From Ursidibacter maritimus (GTDB taxonomy: Bacteria > Pseudomonadota > Gammaproteobacteria > Enterobacterales > Pasteurellaceae): 64,000 bases of DNA. The position numbers were made by a program, and so were the translations under genes. A model generated the notes under the pieces. It worked only from the letters and a program-made list of their open reading frames with translations. It was not told the DNA's origin and made no database searches. This document shows, piece after piece, positions 1 to 10,535 of the stretch (position 1 is the stretch's first letter; every line of letters begins with the position of its first letter). Where the stretch lies: contig NZ_LEKN01000035.1 in assembly GCF_009761395.1 (NCBI RefSeq), positions 62,001 through 126,000 of the forward strand, given 5' to 3'.

Positions 1-1
1 G

Positions 2-703
2 GCTTTGGGGGCATCGCCGATTATGGCGGTAGCGATTGAAGAAATGGAAGACGTGCCTGCAATTAGTCAAGCACTAGTTATCAACATTGGCACGTTGGTT
101 GGCAAAGAAATAGAGGCAATGCTGTTAGCAGGGAAAACGGCGAATAAATTGGGTATTCCCGTTATTCTTGATCCAGTGGGTGTAGCTGCCACCCAATATC
201 GTAAGCGGATAGTCGCACAGTTACTTGAGCATATTCAATTTAGTGGTATTCGTGGCAACGCAGGGGAGTTTGCTTATTTAGCGGGTGTCGATTGGAAAGT
301 GAAGGGCGTTGATGCGGGTAAAGGCGAAGCAAACTTAAATAGCATTTGTCAGCAAGTGGCACAAAAATATCAAACCATTGCAATGATGAGCGGTGAAGTT
401 GATGTGGTTAGTGATGGCAATCGAATTGCAACACTGCACAACGGTACGCCAATGTTCCCTAAAATTACGGGGTCAGGTTGCCTATTAAGTGCAATTTCTG
501 GAGCATTTTTTGCAGTGGCGGATAAAAGCGATTATTTCAATGCGGCGGTTGAGTGTTGCAGCACCTACGCTATTGCCGGTGAGCTTGTTGCAAAATCCCT
601 TAAAGAGACTCAGTATGGACAATTTTATACAGGGTTATTAGATAAATTAGCGGAAATCTCTGCACAAGAGGTAGAACAAAATGGGAGAGTAAATTATGTC
701 TAA
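2..703 (+). CDS. thiM: Hydroxyethylthiazole kinase, 5' end cut by window
   Basis: Phosphorylates 4-methyl-5-hydroxyethylthiazole (thiazole salvage in thiamin synthesis, cytoplasm). The reading frame is already open at base 2 and begins with ALGASPIMA, a typical internal ThiM stretch, so the true start lies upstream of the window; the in-frame TTG at base 5 is not a start. About 233 residues are seen, against roughly 260 for the family. Family marks are the GNAGEF segment (about residue 81) and the ITGSGC segment (about residue 155), which contains the conserved Gly-Cys of this ribokinase-like fold. The stop overlaps the thiD start by 8 bases, so it is the first visible gene of a thiMDE operon. 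A TPP riboswitch would be expected upstream but is outside the window. Confidence 0.95.
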   Translation, partial: ALGASPIMAVAIEEMEDVPAISQALVINIGTLVGKEIEAMLLAGKTANKLGIPVILDPVGVAATQYRKRIVAQLLEHIQFSGIRGNAGEFAYLAGVDWKVKGVDAGKGEANLNSICQQVAQKYQTIAMMSGEVDVVSDGNRIATLHNGTPMFPKITGSGCLLSAISGAFFAVADKSDYFNAAVECCSTYAIAGELVAKSLKETQYGQFYTGLLDKLAEISAQEVEQNGRVNYV

Positions 704-1523
704 GGTGGTTCAAGTTTTAACGATTGCAGGTTCGGATAGTGGCGGTGGGGCAGGCATTCAGGCAGATTTGAAAACCTTTCAAATGCGTGGTGTATTTGGA
801 ACTTCTGTCATCACTGCGGTAACCGCTCAAAATACGGTAGGTGTTTTTGATATTCACACCATTCCGTTAAATACCATTGAAAGCCAACTAAAAGCGATTG
901 CCGATGATTTTCAAATCAAAGCATTTAAAGTCGGAATGTTAGGCACTAGCGAGATTATTGAGTGCGTAGCGGAGAATATCAAGCGGTATGATTTTGGGAT
1001 TTTTGTGCTTGATCCAGTAATGATTGCGAAAGGTGGATCGGCGTTGTTGCAACAAAGTGCCATTCAATCATTAAGCCAGAAATTATTGCCATTAGCGACA
1101 GTGATTACCCCGAATATTCCTGAGGCAGAAAGCCTAACAGGAATTCAAATTCACGATGAGCAGTCACTGTTACAAGCTGCAAAATCACTGCGTCAGCAAG
1201 GGGCAAAAACAGTCGTGATTAAAGGCGGACACAGTATGAATTCTCAAAGTGAAATTTGTCGAGACTGGGTCTTTTCAGAAAATGAAACCTTTTATGTCGA
1301 TTCGCCACGTTTTAATACGCCTCATACACATGGTACAGGCTGTACTTTTTCGGCTTGCTTAACGGCGGAATTAGCGAAAGGGCATTCTCTCAAGCAGGCA
1401 TTACATACCGCAAAAGCCTTTATTACTCAAGCGATAAACCAACCGTTAGGAATTGGACAAGGGCATGGGCCAACAAACCATTGGGCGTATAAAGACGAAC
1501 AAGCGGTCAGTTTGGAGAGATAA
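696..1523 (+). CDS. thiD: Hydroxymethylpyrimidine/phosphomethylpyrimidine kinase
   Basis: Performs the two successive phosphorylations of HMP to HMP-PP for thiamin synthesis. It has 275 residues, the usual length. The N-terminal GSDSGGGAGIQADLKTF motif and the C-terminal HGTGCTFSA motif, with the conserved catalytic Cys, are those of ThiD in the ribokinase superfamily. It overlaps thiM by 8 bases and is followed by thiE after one base, which indicates translational coupling. A full-length uptake-sequence core (ACAAGCGGTC) lies in the last codons near 1499, also serving as coding sequence. Confidence 0.96.
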   Translation: MSKVVQVLTIAGSDSGGGAGIQADLKTFQMRGVFGTSVITAVTAQNTVGVFDIHTIPLNTIESQLKAIADDFQIKAFKVGMLGTSEIIECVAENIKRYDFGIFVLDPVMIAKGGSALLQQSAIQSLSQKLLPLATVITPNIPEAESLTGIQIHDEQSLLQAAKSLRQQGAKTVVIKGGHSMNSQSEICRDWVFSENETFYVDSPRFNTPHTHGTGCTFSACLTAELAKGHSLKQALHTAKAFITQAINQPLGIGQGHGPTNHWAYKDEQAVSLER

Positions 1524-1524
1524 A

Positions 1525-2217
1525 ATGCAAAATATTCGTCAAATCTTACCGCTTTACTTTGTCGCAGGTAGCCAAGATTGCAACCATTTGCCAGGCAATG
1601 CAGCGGATAATTTAGTTGCTGTGTTGGAAGAAACCTTAAAAGCAGGCATTACCTGCTTTCAATTTCGTGATAAAGGGAAATCATCTTTGGAGCAATTTCC
1701 CGAGCAACAAACCGCTTTAGCTATCAAATGTCGAGATCTTTGTCGTCAATATAATGTGCCTTTTATTATCAATGACAATGTTGAATTAGCCTTAGCCATA
1801 GAGGCAGACGGTATTCACGTTGGGCAGAGCGATATGAGCCCCAAAGCTATTCGAGCTAAAACGGATAAGCCGCTGATTATCGGCTTGTCGGTAAATAAAA
1901 TGGAAGAAGCTGAATTTAGCAATGTGGTTGATGAAATTGATTACTTTGGTATTGGACCGATTTTTCCTACTCAGTCTAAAGAAGATCCTAAACCTGTTGT
2001 CGGAATGGCGTTTATCCAAAAATTACGCCAAGCAGGCATTACTAAGCCATTGGTGGCGATTGGTGGCGTGAAGGAAGATAGCGTTGAGCAGCTTATCGCT
2101 TATGGTGCTGATGGCGTTGCGGTTATTACCGCGATTACTCACGCTAAAGATATTGCTACGACGGTGGAAGGCTTTTTAAAGCAGGTAGCAAAAGGAACAA
2201 GCAATGCAACAAAATAG
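1525..2217 (+). CDS. thiE: Thiamine-phosphate synthase
   Basis: Joins HMP-PP and thiazole phosphate to give thiamin monophosphate. The frame is open further upstream, but the ATG at 1525 is chosen because it follows a GGAGAG ribosome-binding site by 6 bases and gives 230 residues, a normal ThiE length. TIM-barrel family segments visible are FQFRDKG (pyrophosphate side), IINDNVELALAIEADGIHVGQSD, IGPIFPTQSK and PLVAIGGV. It ends 14 bases inside the next gene, a transporter, so the four genes are almost certainly one transcript. Confidence 0.95.
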   Translation: MQNIRQILPLYFVAGSQDCNHLPGNAADNLVAVLEETLKAGITCFQFRDKGKSSLEQFPEQQTALAIKCRDLCRQYNVPFIINDNVELALAIEADGIHVGQSDMSPKAIRAKTDKPLIIGLSVNKMEEAEFSNVVDEIDYFGIGPIFPTQSKEDPKPVVGMAFIQKLRQAGITKPLVAIGGVKEDSVEQLIAYGADGVAVITAITHAKDIATTVEGFLKQVAKGTSNATK

Positions 2218-3502
2218 TCCCCAAAAAGTCGCTGCGGCAACAATGGTTGGGACAGCAATTGAATACTTTGATAATTATATTTATGCAATGGCTGCAGTAT
2301 TGGTGTTTAACCAACAATTTTTCAGTAGTGATGATCCGATGACAGGGCAGTTAGCCGCACTTTCAACTCTCGCATTAACCTTTATTGCCAGACCATTAGG
2401 TGCTGCTATTTTCGGGCATTTTGGTGATCGTATTGGGCGTAAAAAAACCTTTATGATGTCGCTATTGTTAATGGGGCTCTCAACTGTCATCATTGGTTTG
2501 CTCCCAACCTACGAAAGTATTGGGATTTGGGCTACGATAGGGCTTTGCTTGTGTCGTGTCGGTCAAGGTATCGGCTTAGGTGGAGAATGGGGTGGTGCAG
2601 CCTTAGTCGCTATTGAGAATGCTCCGCAAGGTAAACGAGGTTGGTATGGGATTTTTCCACAATTAGGTGCACCTATTGGTTTATTAGCCGCCAACGGTAT
2701 TTTTCTGTTGATAACAGCACTATTGGGCGAGCAAGCATTGTTGGAATGGGCGTGGCGTATTCCATTTTTAAGTTCAGTTGTGCTGATTGTTATCGGCATT
2801 TATGTTCGTTTAAAACTGACTGAAACTCCCGTTTTCTTAAATGCAATGGAAACGAAACAACCGCATAAAATTCCGATGATTTCGGTATTTACTACCTATT
2901 TTAAACCCTTCTTCTTAGGAATGATGATTTCGGTGGCAGGCTATGTGCTGTTTTACATTATGATCGCTTTTAGCCAAATTTATGCTAAATCAGCACCTGT
3001 ATTATCCGAAGCTGGTTATGCAATGGGGCTAGGCATTTCTCCTAAAACATTTACGACTTTGTTAATGTGCAGTGCGTTTTCTCTTGCAATAACTATCGCA
3101 TTATCTGGGATTTACATTGATAAAATCGGACGGAGAATTTGGCTTATTTTAACCACTTGGGGCGTGGTGCTATTGGGTGTTACGTTACCATTCTTTTTGG
3201 AAAATGGAACAGCCACAAGCCTGTTTTTCTTCTTAATCATCGGAATGGGGTTAATTGGAATGGGCTATGGGCCATTGGCAAGTTTTCTTCCCGAATTATT
3301 TCCAACCTCTGCCCGTTATTCAGGGGCATCGTTAGCGTATAACTGTGCGGGTATTTTAGGGGCAAGTGTTGCGACACTTATTACCTTAAAACTAAATGCG
3401 AATTACGGTTTAAAAGCTGTTGGGCTTTATTTAGCGGTTAATGGCTTGATTAGCTTAGTTGCATTATGGCGAGTGAAAGAAACTAAAGATGTGGATTTAT
3501 AG
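2204..3502 (+). CDS. MHS-family (major facilitator) transporter in thi operon
   Basis: This is an inner-membrane protein of 432 residues with about 12 hydrophobic segments. The loop motif GHFGDRIGRKKT (about residues 67-78) is the classic MFS loop 2-3 signature, and GLGGEWGGA marks the metabolite:H+ symporter (MHS) subgroup. It overlaps thiE by 14 bases. The same type of gene follows thiMDE in Haemophilus influenzae (HI0418). From context I infer a role in uptake of a thiamin precursor or efflux of an intermediate, but the substrate is unknown. A second in-frame start is unlikely because the N-terminus QNSPQKVAAATMVGTAIEYFD is conserved in this subgroup. Confidence 0.85.
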   Translation: MQQNSPQKVAAATMVGTAIEYFDNYIYAMAAVLVFNQQFFSSDDPMTGQLAALSTLALTFIARPLGAAIFGHFGDRIGRKKTFMMSLLLMGLSTVIIGLLPTYESIGIWATIGLCLCRVGQGIGLGGEWGGAALVAIENAPQGKRGWYGIFPQLGAPIGLLAANGIFLLITALLGEQALLEWAWRIPFLSSVVLIVIGIYVRLKLTETPVFLNAMETKQPHKIPMISVFTTYFKPFFLGMMISVAGYVLFYIMIAFSQIYAKSAPVLSEAGYAMGLGISPKTFTTLLMCSAFSLAITIALSGIYIDKIGRRIWLILTTWGVVLLGVTLPFFLENGTATSLFFFLIIGMGLIGMGYGPLASFLPELFPTSARYSGASLAYNCAGILGASVATLITLKLNANYGLKAVGLYLAVNGLISLVALWRVKETKDVDL

Positions 3503-3548
3503 TTAATCAAGTTGTAACAGAAAAAGAAAGATTATTTTTCACTTTTTT

Positions 3549-3569
3549 AGGGACACACTGTGTGTCCCT
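3549..3569. terminator. Perfect 10-bp inverted repeat between convergent genes
   Basis: AGGGACACAC and GTGTGTCCCT form a perfect stem around a single base, midway between the ends of the MHS transporter (+) and parC (-). A six-T run lies on the left flank, before the stem on the plus strand, so it is not a textbook intrinsic terminator for either strand. Its place between converging stops still suggests transcript end formation or protection. Confidence 0.5.
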
Positions 3570-3598
3570 TAGTAAATACAGCAAACAAATTGTAAAAA

Positions 3599-5845
3599 TT
3601 ACTCAATAATTTCCACTTCTGTATTCACATTTAATCCTCGGACTAGTTGTGAACCTTTTCTTGCTCGTTCCCCACGATAATTTTCAATATCACTTGGTTT
3701 TAGGGTAATTTTACGTTTTCCTGAAACAAAGACGATAGATTGTGTTGGGCGTATCACTAATAAACGTGCAAGTAATTCTGTTCGCTCTTTCGCAGCAGTT
3801 GCAGAAATATTGATAATTTTATTTCCTTTACCTTTTGAAAGAGTAGGTAATTCTGACGTTGGGAAGACCAACATTCTGCCTACATTACTCATTGCAACTA
3901 ATAAGTTTTCTTCCGAATCGTCAATGAATTGCGGTGGCAGTACTTTTGCATTTTCCGTTAAGGAAATTACCGCTTTACCTGCTTTATTGCGTGACACTAA
4001 ATCACTAAATTGGCAAATAAAACCATAGCCAGAATCTGAAGCCATCAATAATTGACGATTATCTTCAGCCATTAACACATATTCTACATTTGCCCCTTCT
4101 GGTAAACTGATTTTACTGGTGATCGGTTCGCCTTGTGAACGTGCGGACGGCAATGATGTTGGATCAAGGGTATAGCTTCGCCCTGTACTATCAATGAATA
4201 CCGCAGGTTGATTACTTTTACCATAAGCGTGAGCCAAATAACCATCGCCAGCTTTATAGCTTAGTGATTGCACATCAATATCGTGTCCTTTAGCACAACG
4301 CACCCAACCTTTTTCAGATAGAATAATAGTAACGGGTTCAGTCGGCGTTAAATCACTTTCAGCAATGGCTTTAGCCTCAGCTCGTTCTACTAATGGAGAA
4401 CGACGTGGGCTGGCATAAGTTTTGGCGTCGGCTTGAATTTCTTTTTTAATCAGATTATTTAATTTACGCTCTGATCCAAGAATACCTTGTAGATACTCTT
4501 TTTCTTCTTCTAATTTCTGCTTTTCCGCATTGAGTTGATGCTCTTCTAATTTTGCAAGATGACGTAAACGCAAGTTTAAAATCGCTTCTGCTTGAATATC
4601 GGTTAAATTAAAGCGTGCCATTAACACAGGTTTTGGTTCATCTTCATTGCGGATAATGTGAATGACTTCATCGATATTAAGATAAGCAATCATTAAACCG
4701 TCTAAAATATGTAAGCGGTTTAAAATTTTATCCAAACGATAATTTAAACGGCGAGTAACGGTATTACGGCGGAATTCTAGCCACTCAGTTAGAATGGTAA
4801 GCAGATTTTTTACCGCAGGTTTACCGTCTAAACCAAGCATATTCATATTGACCCGATAGCTTTTTTCGAGATCCGTTGTGGCGAATAAATGGTTCATTAA
4901 CTCATCGAAATCAATACGATTAGAACGTGGTTCTAATACAATTCGAATTGGGTTTTCGTGATCAGATTCATCACGCAAATCATCAACCATCGGTAATTTT
5001 TTATTACGCATCTGTGTCGCGATCTGTTCAATTACTTTAGATGGTGATGCTTGATGTGGTAAGGCTTTAATTACAATCTTGCCATCTTCTTTTGTCCAAA
5101 CTGCTCTTGCTTTAATTGACCCTTTGCCTTGCTCATAAATTTTCGCAATTTCTGCTTTAGGTGTAATAATTTCGGCTTCTGTTGGGTAGTCGGGGCCTTG
5201 TACGCAAGCCAATAAATCGGCTAAACAAGCGGTGGGATTATCTAATAATTTTACTGTTGCATCGGCAAGTTCATTGATATTGTGTGGTGGAATATCCGTT
5301 GCCATTCCCACTGCAATACCTGTTGTGCCATTCAGTAAAATATGTGGCAAACGAGAAGGGAGATATTTAGGTTCTTCTAATGAACCATCAAAGTTAGGTT
5401 GGTAATCGACTGTGCCTTGTCCAAGTTCAGAGAGTAAAATCTCTGCCATTTTAGAAAGTTTAGACTCAGTATAACGCATGGCTGCGAAAGACTTCGGATC
5501 ATCAGGAGCACCCCAGTTACCTTGCCCGTCAATGAGTGGGTAGCGGTAAGAGAAAGGCTGTGCCATTAGCACCATTGCTTCATAACAAGCACTGTCGCCG
5601 TGTGGGTGGAACTTACCTAATACATCACCAACTGTGCGTGCTGATTTTTTATATTTTGCTGAGGCATTAAGTCCAAGTTCGGACATTGCATAAATAATAC
5701 GGCGTTGTACGGGTTTTAGCCCATCTCCAATAAAGGGAAGGGCACGATCCATAATGACATACATTGAATAGTTGAGATAAGCATCTTCGGTAAAACGCTT
5801 AATCGGCATTTGTTCTATGCCTTCATAGTTAATTTCGTTGCTCAT
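3599..5845 (-). CDS. parC: DNA topoisomerase IV subunit A
   Basis: Breakage-rejoining subunit of topoisomerase IV, which decatenates daughter chromosomes together with ParE (not in the window). It is 748 residues, the normal ParC length, shorter than GyrA. Visible marks are the winged-helix region with the quinolone-resistance segment [16 protein letters not shown] (Ser85 and Glu89, the drug-sensitive residues) and the catalytic tyrosine in AAMRYTE (Tyr125). A coiled-coil segment follows at about residues 430-470, then a C-terminal beta-pinwheel-type region. It stands alone and is followed by convergent thi genes. The Ser/Glu pair suggests no target-site quinolone resistance here. Confidence 0.97.
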   Translation of the reverse strand: MSNEINYEGIEQMPIKRFTEDAYLNYSMYVIMDRALPFIGDGLKPVQRRIIYAMSELGLNASAKYKKSARTVGDVLGKFHPHGDSACYEAMVLMAQPFSYRYPLIDGQGNWGAPDDPKSFAAMRYTESKLSKMAEILLSELGQGTVDYQPNFDGSLEEPKYLPSRLPHILLNGTTGIAVGMATDIPPHNINELADATVKLLDNPTACLADLLACVQGPDYPTEAEIITPKAEIAKIYEQGKGSIKARAVWTKEDGKIVIKALPHQASPSKVIEQIATQMRNKKLPMVDDLRDESDHENPIRIVLEPRSNRIDFDELMNHLFATTDLEKSYRVNMNMLGLDGKPAVKNLLTILTEWLEFRRNTVTRRLNYRLDKILNRLHILDGLMIAYLNIDEVIHIIRNEDEPKPVLMARFNLTDIQAEAILNLRLRHLAKLEEHQLNAEKQKLEEEKEYLQGILGSERKLNNLIKKEIQADAKTYASPRRSPLVERAEAKAIAESDLTPTEPVTIILSEKGWVRCAKGHDIDVQSLSYKAGDGYLAHAYGKSNQPAVFIDSTGRSYTLDPTSLPSARSQGEPITSKISLPEGANVEYVLMAEDNRQLLMASDSGYGFICQFSDLVSRNKAGKAVISLTENAKVLPPQFIDDSEENLLVAMSNVGRMLVFPTSELPTLSKGKGNKIINISATAAKERTELLARLLVIRPTQSIVFVSGKRKITLKPSDIENYRGERARKGSQLVRGLNVNTEVEIIE

Positions 5846-5867
5846 AGTATTACTAGATAAATGTTCA

Positions 5868-5894
5868 GAAAAATGGACGCAAAATTGCGTCCAT
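5868..5894 (-). terminator. Intrinsic terminator of ppc
   Basis: On the minus strand a perfect 10-bp stem (ATGGACGCAA / TTGCGTCCAT, 2-base loop) is followed by TTTTT. It sits between the ppc stop and the parC start and would end ppc transcription. Confidence 0.8.
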
Positions 5895-5988
5895 ACCGTT
5901 TTACTATACTGAGTTTATTATGCTCGGCTTGTACATTGACTACATCATACCATAATACCGAAATTTAACCCATTTTGTCTTTATGACT

Positions 5989-8628
5989 TTATCCTGTATT
6001 ACGCATACCTGCTGCAATACCAGTGATGGTGATCATTAAAGCTTGCTCAAGTGCAGGTGTTGGGTTATCGCCTTGACTGCGTAAACGATGTAGCAATTCC
6101 ACTTGCAGTAAGTTAAGTGGGTCAGTATATACATTGCGTAGAGCGATAGATTCTGCAACCCAAGGAAGATCTGCCATTAGCTGTCCTTCGTGTGCAAGGG
6201 ACAGGACAGTTTTAATATCTGCTTGTAGTTGGCTACGCAGTGATTGCCCTAGATGATGTAGTTTCTCAGGTACTAAACGTTGATCGTAATGTTCTGCTAG
6301 CCATAAATCCGTTTTACTAAATACCATCTCAAGCATACCGATACGAGTTGAGAAAAACGGCCATTGCTCACACATCTCTTTTAATAAAGAGTCATTACCT
6401 TGTTCAATCAGCTGACGCAGTGCTGCACCAGCACCTAACCAAGCAGGGAGCATTAAGCGGTTTTGCATCCACGCAAAAATCCAAGGAATAGCACGCAAAC
6501 TTTCCACACCACCATTTGGATTACGTTTTGCAGGGCGAGAACCCAACGGTAATTTTGAAAGCTCTAATTCAGGTGTTGCAGCACGGAAATAAGGGACGAA
6601 ATCAGGCTCGCCACGCACAATATTACGATAGATTTCACACGAGATTGCAGAGCCTTGATCCATTACATTTCGCCACGTTTGTTGTGGTTCTGGCGGTGGG
6701 AAGATATTAGCTTCTAAAATCGCACTAGCATAAAGATCCAAACTTTCTACGGCAACAGCAGGTAAGCCTAATTTGAAACGGATCATTTCGCCTTGCTCGG
6801 TTACACGCAAACCATTTTTAAGTGATCTTGGTGGTTGTGAAAGGAGTGCTGCGTGTGCTGGTGCACCACCACGCCCGATTGTACCGCCACGTCCGTGGAA
6901 TAAAGTCAGTTCAATATTGAATTTTTCACAGAGATTGACTAGGGATTCTTGTGCACGATATTGTGCCCAAGATGCCGCTAACATACCTGCATCTTTAGCG
7001 GAATCGGAATAGCCGATCATTACCATTTGCTTATTGTTGATTACACCACGATACCAACCGATATTAAATAGGCTAGTCATTACTTTTTCACAACGATCTA
7101 AATCATCTAATGTTTCAAAAAGCGGTGCGACAGGAATGGTTGTTTTACAACCTGCTTCTTTCAATAATAGATGTACCGCTAACACATCTGAGGCTTCACG
7201 AGCCATTGAGATAACATAGGCTGAAATCACTCCTTCTGGTTGTTCTGCGACAACTTTACAAGTCGACAAAATTTCTTGTGTTTCAGGGCTTGGTGTCCAG
7301 TTAGTTGGAATAAGTGGGCGGCGAGAGCTTAATTCACGCACTAAGAATGCTTGTTTGTCATCTTCTGTCCATTGTGAATAGTCACCTAAACCGATATAAC
7401 GGGTAATTTCAGCAATTGCCATTGCGTGACGAGTACTTTCTTGACGAATATCTAAGCGAGATAAGCCTAAACCAAAGCAACGTATGCGGCGTAAGCAATC
7501 AAGCAAACCACCATTTGCAATAATTCGCATTCCACATTGATGTAGCGATTGATAGCAGTCGTAAAGCGGTTCCCATAATTGTTCATCTTGCGTTAGGATT
7601 TCCGAAGGATCAACCGTAAGTGTTTTTCCTTCCAATAATTCACCGTAGTAAGTGACGGTTTTAGTTAATTTAGCACGTAATGCTTTCATTAAAACACGAT
7701 ATGGCTCTAAATGGTCACCATATTTGGCACGAAACTCCTCGGTACAGTTAATTACTGAGAGTTCATCGGCTAAAGATTTAACATCTTCTAAAAAGAGTTC
7801 TGCCGCTTTCCAACGATTCATTCTTAACACTTGACGGGTTGTTTCTGCAGTAACAAATGGGTTTCCATCTCGGTCGCCGCCCATCCAAGAAGAAAAGCGT
7901 ACAGGAGCTAAACCAACTGGGTGTTGTACCCCAAAGTTTTTTTCTAAGTGAAGGTTAATTTGGCGACAGAAATCAGGCACTGCTTTCCACAGACTATTTT
8001 CTATGACTGCCATTCCCCATTTTGCTTCATCAACAGGGGTTGGTCGTTGAGTACGAATTTCATTGGTATGCCACGCAAGAGCAATCAGTTGCATTAAACG
8101 GCGTTTGAGCTTAGTTGTTTCTTTTTCCGTTAAATCATCGTGTTCTAAGCGGTTTAAACAGCGGTTAATTTCAACGTGCTTATTGACAAGTGAACGGCGG
8201 GTTACTTCTGTCGGGTGAGCGGTTAACACTAAATCAATTAACAGTTTTTCTACGGTTTCGATCACTTTTGCTGCGGGTACGTTTTGTGCTTTTAAACGCT
8301 CAAATAATGCACCTAATGAACGTTCACCTAAAGAAGCATCTTGGCCATGGCGAGAAATGGTTTGATATTGTTCAGCAATATTGGTTAGATTTAAAAATTG
8401 GCTAAAGGCTCGAGCCACAGGAATGACATTGTCTGTGGAGATGTTGGCAAGAATATTAAGTAACTCTTCTCTGGCTTTTTCATCGCCACCACGAGAAGCA
8501 CGAGAAAGTTGTCTAATATTTTCAATAAGTTCTAAAATTTCGTTGCCTTGAGCATCGCGAATGGTTTCGCCCAAGAAATCCCCTAACATATGAATATTAT
8601 TACGCATTGATTCATAAAGTTGGCTCAT
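5989..8628 (-). CDS. ppc: Phosphoenolpyruvate carboxylase
   Basis: Anaplerotic enzyme making oxaloacetate from PEP and bicarbonate. It has 879 residues, matching bacterial PEPC (about 880). Signatures seen are [13 protein letters not shown] (catalytic His), the [11 protein letters not shown] segment, [22 protein letters not shown] (the mobile glycine/arginine loop) and the C-terminal MRNTG, which forms part of the inhibitor site. The start is the ATG whose product begins [16 protein letters not shown]. It is monocistronic, with its own terminator downstream and a 230-base gap upstream. Confidence 0.98.
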   Translation of the reverse strand: MSQLYESMRNNIHMLGDFLGETIRDAQGNEILELIENIRQLSRASRGGDEKAREELLNILANISTDNVIPVARAFSQFLNLTNIAEQYQTISRHGQDASLGERSLGALFERLKAQNVPAAKVIETVEKLLIDLVLTAHPTEVTRRSLVNKHVEINRCLNRLEHDDLTEKETTKLKRRLMQLIALAWHTNEIRTQRPTPVDEAKWGMAVIENSLWKAVPDFCRQINLHLEKNFGVQHPVGLAPVRFSSWMGGDRDGNPFVTAETTRQVLRMNRWKAAELFLEDVKSLADELSVINCTEEFRAKYGDHLEPYRVLMKALRAKLTKTVTYYGELLEGKTLTVDPSEILTQDEQLWEPLYDCYQSLHQCGMRIIANGGLLDCLRRIRCFGLGLSRLDIRQESTRHAMAIAEITRYIGLGDYSQWTEDDKQAFLVRELSSRRPLIPTNWTPSPETQEILSTCKVVAEQPEGVISAYVISMAREASDVLAVHLLLKEAGCKTTIPVAPLFETLDDLDRCEKVMTSLFNIGWYRGVINNKQMVMIGYSDSAKDAGMLAASWAQYRAQESLVNLCEKFNIELTLFHGRGGTIGRGGAPAHAALLSQPPRSLKNGLRVTEQGEMIRFKLGLPAVAVESLDLYASAILEANIFPPPEPQQTWRNVMDQGSAISCEIYRNIVRGEPDFVPYFRAATPELELSKLPLGSRPAKRNPNGGVESLRAIPWIFAWMQNRLMLPAWLGAGAALRQLIEQGNDSLLKEMCEQWPFFSTRIGMLEMVFSKTDLWLAEHYDQRLVPEKLHHLGQSLRSQLQADIKTVLSLAHEGQLMADLPWVAESIALRNVYTDPLNLLQVELLHRLRSQGDNPTPALEQALMITITGIAAGMRNTG

Positions 8629-8774
8629 AAAAATTGTTCTCCTTTAGGTAAATTTTGTAGTGATAGATATACCTAAAAAGTGAGAAGATAGCAATATGGA
8701 TTTACTTTTTTTAATTAAATAAATAAGAAAAACTTATTATTTCTCAAAGTTACAACGATATTTAGAGAAGTGCT

Positions 8775-8814
8775 AAAAAACAGCCCTGATTGCTATGTCG
8801 AAACTATCAGGGCT
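8775..8814 (-). terminator. Intrinsic terminator of prmB
   Basis: Stem AGCCCTGAT / ATCAGGGCT (9 bp, 15-base loop) followed on the minus strand by GTTTTTTAG. It lies 45 bases after the prmB stop. Confidence 0.8.
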
Positions 8815-8858
8815 ATGGTGATATCAAATTATGTAGATTTAATCAATAGAGTACAAGT

Positions 8859-9809
8859 TTACTCGAATAAATGTTTATAAGAAACCAGTTGATCTCTGGT
8901 TAAACTAAACACACCTAGCCCACCATTTTTAAATTCTAACCAGTTAAATGGCACACTTGGGAATTGTTCAATTAAATGTACCATACTATTGCCTACTTCA
9001 CAGACCAGAACGCCATCGTGAGAAAGGTAATCTGCAGCTTGAGCAAGGATTCGGCGAGTAATATCTAAACCATCTGTACCAGAACCTAATGCCATTTCAG
9101 GCTCGTGATGAAATTCTTCAGGCATATCGGCAAGATCTTCTTCATCAACATAAGGCGGATTTGTCACAATTAAATCATAATGATTGCGTGGTAATTGAGT
9201 AAAGAGATCGGATTGTAATGGGAACACTTTATGAGCAACTTGATGACGTTCAATGTTAATTTCTGCTACGTTTAAAGCATCGACAGAGAGATCGACCGCA
9301 TCAATTTCCGCATTAGGGAAACGTTCTGCACAAGCAATAGCAATGCAACCACTTCCTGTACATAAATCTAAAATACGTTGTGGTTGGGTGCGTAAAATGC
9401 CAGTTAGCCCTTGTTGGATCAATTCAGCAATCGGCGAACGAGGAATAATTACACGCTCATCAACATAAAATTCTAACCCAGAGAACCAGGCAGAATTGGT
9501 TAAATAGGCAACAGGTTTACGTAAGCCTAAGCGAGCTTTTACCATTTCAACAATACGATTTTTTTCTACATAGGTTAAGCGAGAGGCGTATAACGTTTCT
9601 GGTACATCAATCGGTAGAGCTAATGCACTCAGGACTAATTGATTTGCTTCGTCCCACGCATTATCGTGTCCATGCCCGTAATAGAGATCGGATGCATTAA
9701 AATAACTGTACGCCCAACGCATCATATCTACAATAGTTTCGAGGTCATTTTCTACGGGGGAAGAGTCGATCTCGGCTAATAAATCAAGGTTATAATGTGG
9801 TTCAAACAT
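8859..9809 (-). CDS. prmB: 50S ribosomal protein L3 glutamine methyltransferase
   Basis: SAM-dependent N5-glutamine methyltransferase that modifies ribosomal protein uL3. It has 316 residues. It shows the Rossmann-fold SAM motif [20 protein letters not shown] and the glutamine-binding NPPY motif in [11 protein letters not shown], with the N-terminal helical domain that separates PrmB from other class I methyltransferases. The related enzyme PrmC (release-factor methylase) has the same core. The long N-terminal domain starting [17 protein letters not shown] and the following [11 protein letters not shown]-type segment favour PrmB. It is divergent from smrB, as in enterobacteria. Confidence 0.93.
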   Translation of the reverse strand: MFEPHYNLDLLAEIDSSPVENDLETIVDMMRWAYSYFNASDLYYGHGHDNAWDEANQLVLSALALPIDVPETLYASRLTYVEKNRIVEMVKARLGLRKPVAYLTNSAWFSGLEFYVDERVIIPRSPIAELIQQGLTGILRTQPQRILDLCTGSGCIAIACAERFPNAEIDAVDLSVDALNVAEINIERHQVAHKVFPLQSDLFTQLPRNHYDLIVTNPPYVDEEDLADMPEEFHHEPEMALGSGTDGLDITRRILAQAADYLSHDGVLVCEVGNSMVHLIEQFPSVPFNWLEFKNGGLGVFSLTRDQLVSYKHLFE

Positions 9810-9898
9810 AAAATTTACCTATTTATCTAAAATTTGCGGTGTTATACCATATTTCCGTTTATGTTAGAATGGCGAGAGCAATTTTAAGAGGAAGAATA

Positions 9899-10426
9899 AT
9901 GCAAGAAGATGATTTATCTCTGTTTAGAGATGCGATAAAAGGAACAAAGAAAATAAAACAAGATACTTTTGTACCAACTGTTCAACCACGTAAAAAAGTA
10001 AGTGAAATCAGGGAATTAAAAGAAAAAGCGGATACATTATTTTATTTTTCAGATGAATATGAACCACTTTTAACGGAAGAGAATGAAAAAGTACGTTATC
10101 GTCGTGAAGATATTGACCCGTATATTTTGAAACAACTTCGTCGTGGGGATTTTTCACCCGAGCTTTTTTTAGATTTACACGGACTAACTCGGGAACAAGC
10201 GAAAAAAGAGTTAGCCAGTTTAATTTTAGCGTGTGAGAAAGAACGTGTTTACTGTGCAAGTATTATGACAGGCTATGGCACAAGAGCTTTAAAATATCAA
10301 ATCCCACGTTGGTTAGTACAGCATCCTAAAGTAATTGCGTTACATCAAGCACCAAGAGAGTGGGGGGGCGATGCTGCCATTCTGATTTTGATTGAGCAAA
10401 CAGATCGTGATTTAATAATGCGATAG
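9899..10426 (+). CDS. smrB: Smr-domain protein SmrB (ribosome rescue nuclease)
   Basis: In E. coli SmrB cleaves mRNA between collided ribosomes. The frame is open upstream, but the ATG at 9899 has an AAGAGGAAG ribosome-binding site, giving 175 residues (E. coli 183). The C-terminal Smr domain is clear: DLHGLTREQAKKEL at residues 92-105 and the conserved tail QIPRWLVQHPKVIALHQAP with EWGGDAAILILIE. The family HGHG motif reads TGYG here (residues 124-127), so the first His is lost while the DLH catalytic motif is intact. It is divergent from prmB across 89 bases. Confidence 0.9.
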   Translation: MQEDDLSLFRDAIKGTKKIKQDTFVPTVQPRKKVSEIRELKEKADTLFYFSDEYEPLLTEENEKVRYRREDIDPYILKQLRRGDFSPELFLDLHGLTREQAKKELASLILACEKERVYCASIMTGYGTRALKYQIPRWLVQHPKVIALHQAPREWGGDAAILILIEQTDRDLIMR

Positions 10427-10535
10427 GTTAATCGCATTAACAAGCGGTAAGATTTACCCAAAAGTTTGCAACTATTCTTCATTAAGAAGTGAGCATACTA
10501 AGTTTATCAATTCTATCTTTAAAAAAGGAAACAAA

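Noticed and set aside
3540-3575. Classical rho-independent terminator
   Set aside because: The perfect palindrome is there, but the T run precedes it on the plus strand and becomes A after it on the minus strand, so I record only a probable transcript-end structure.
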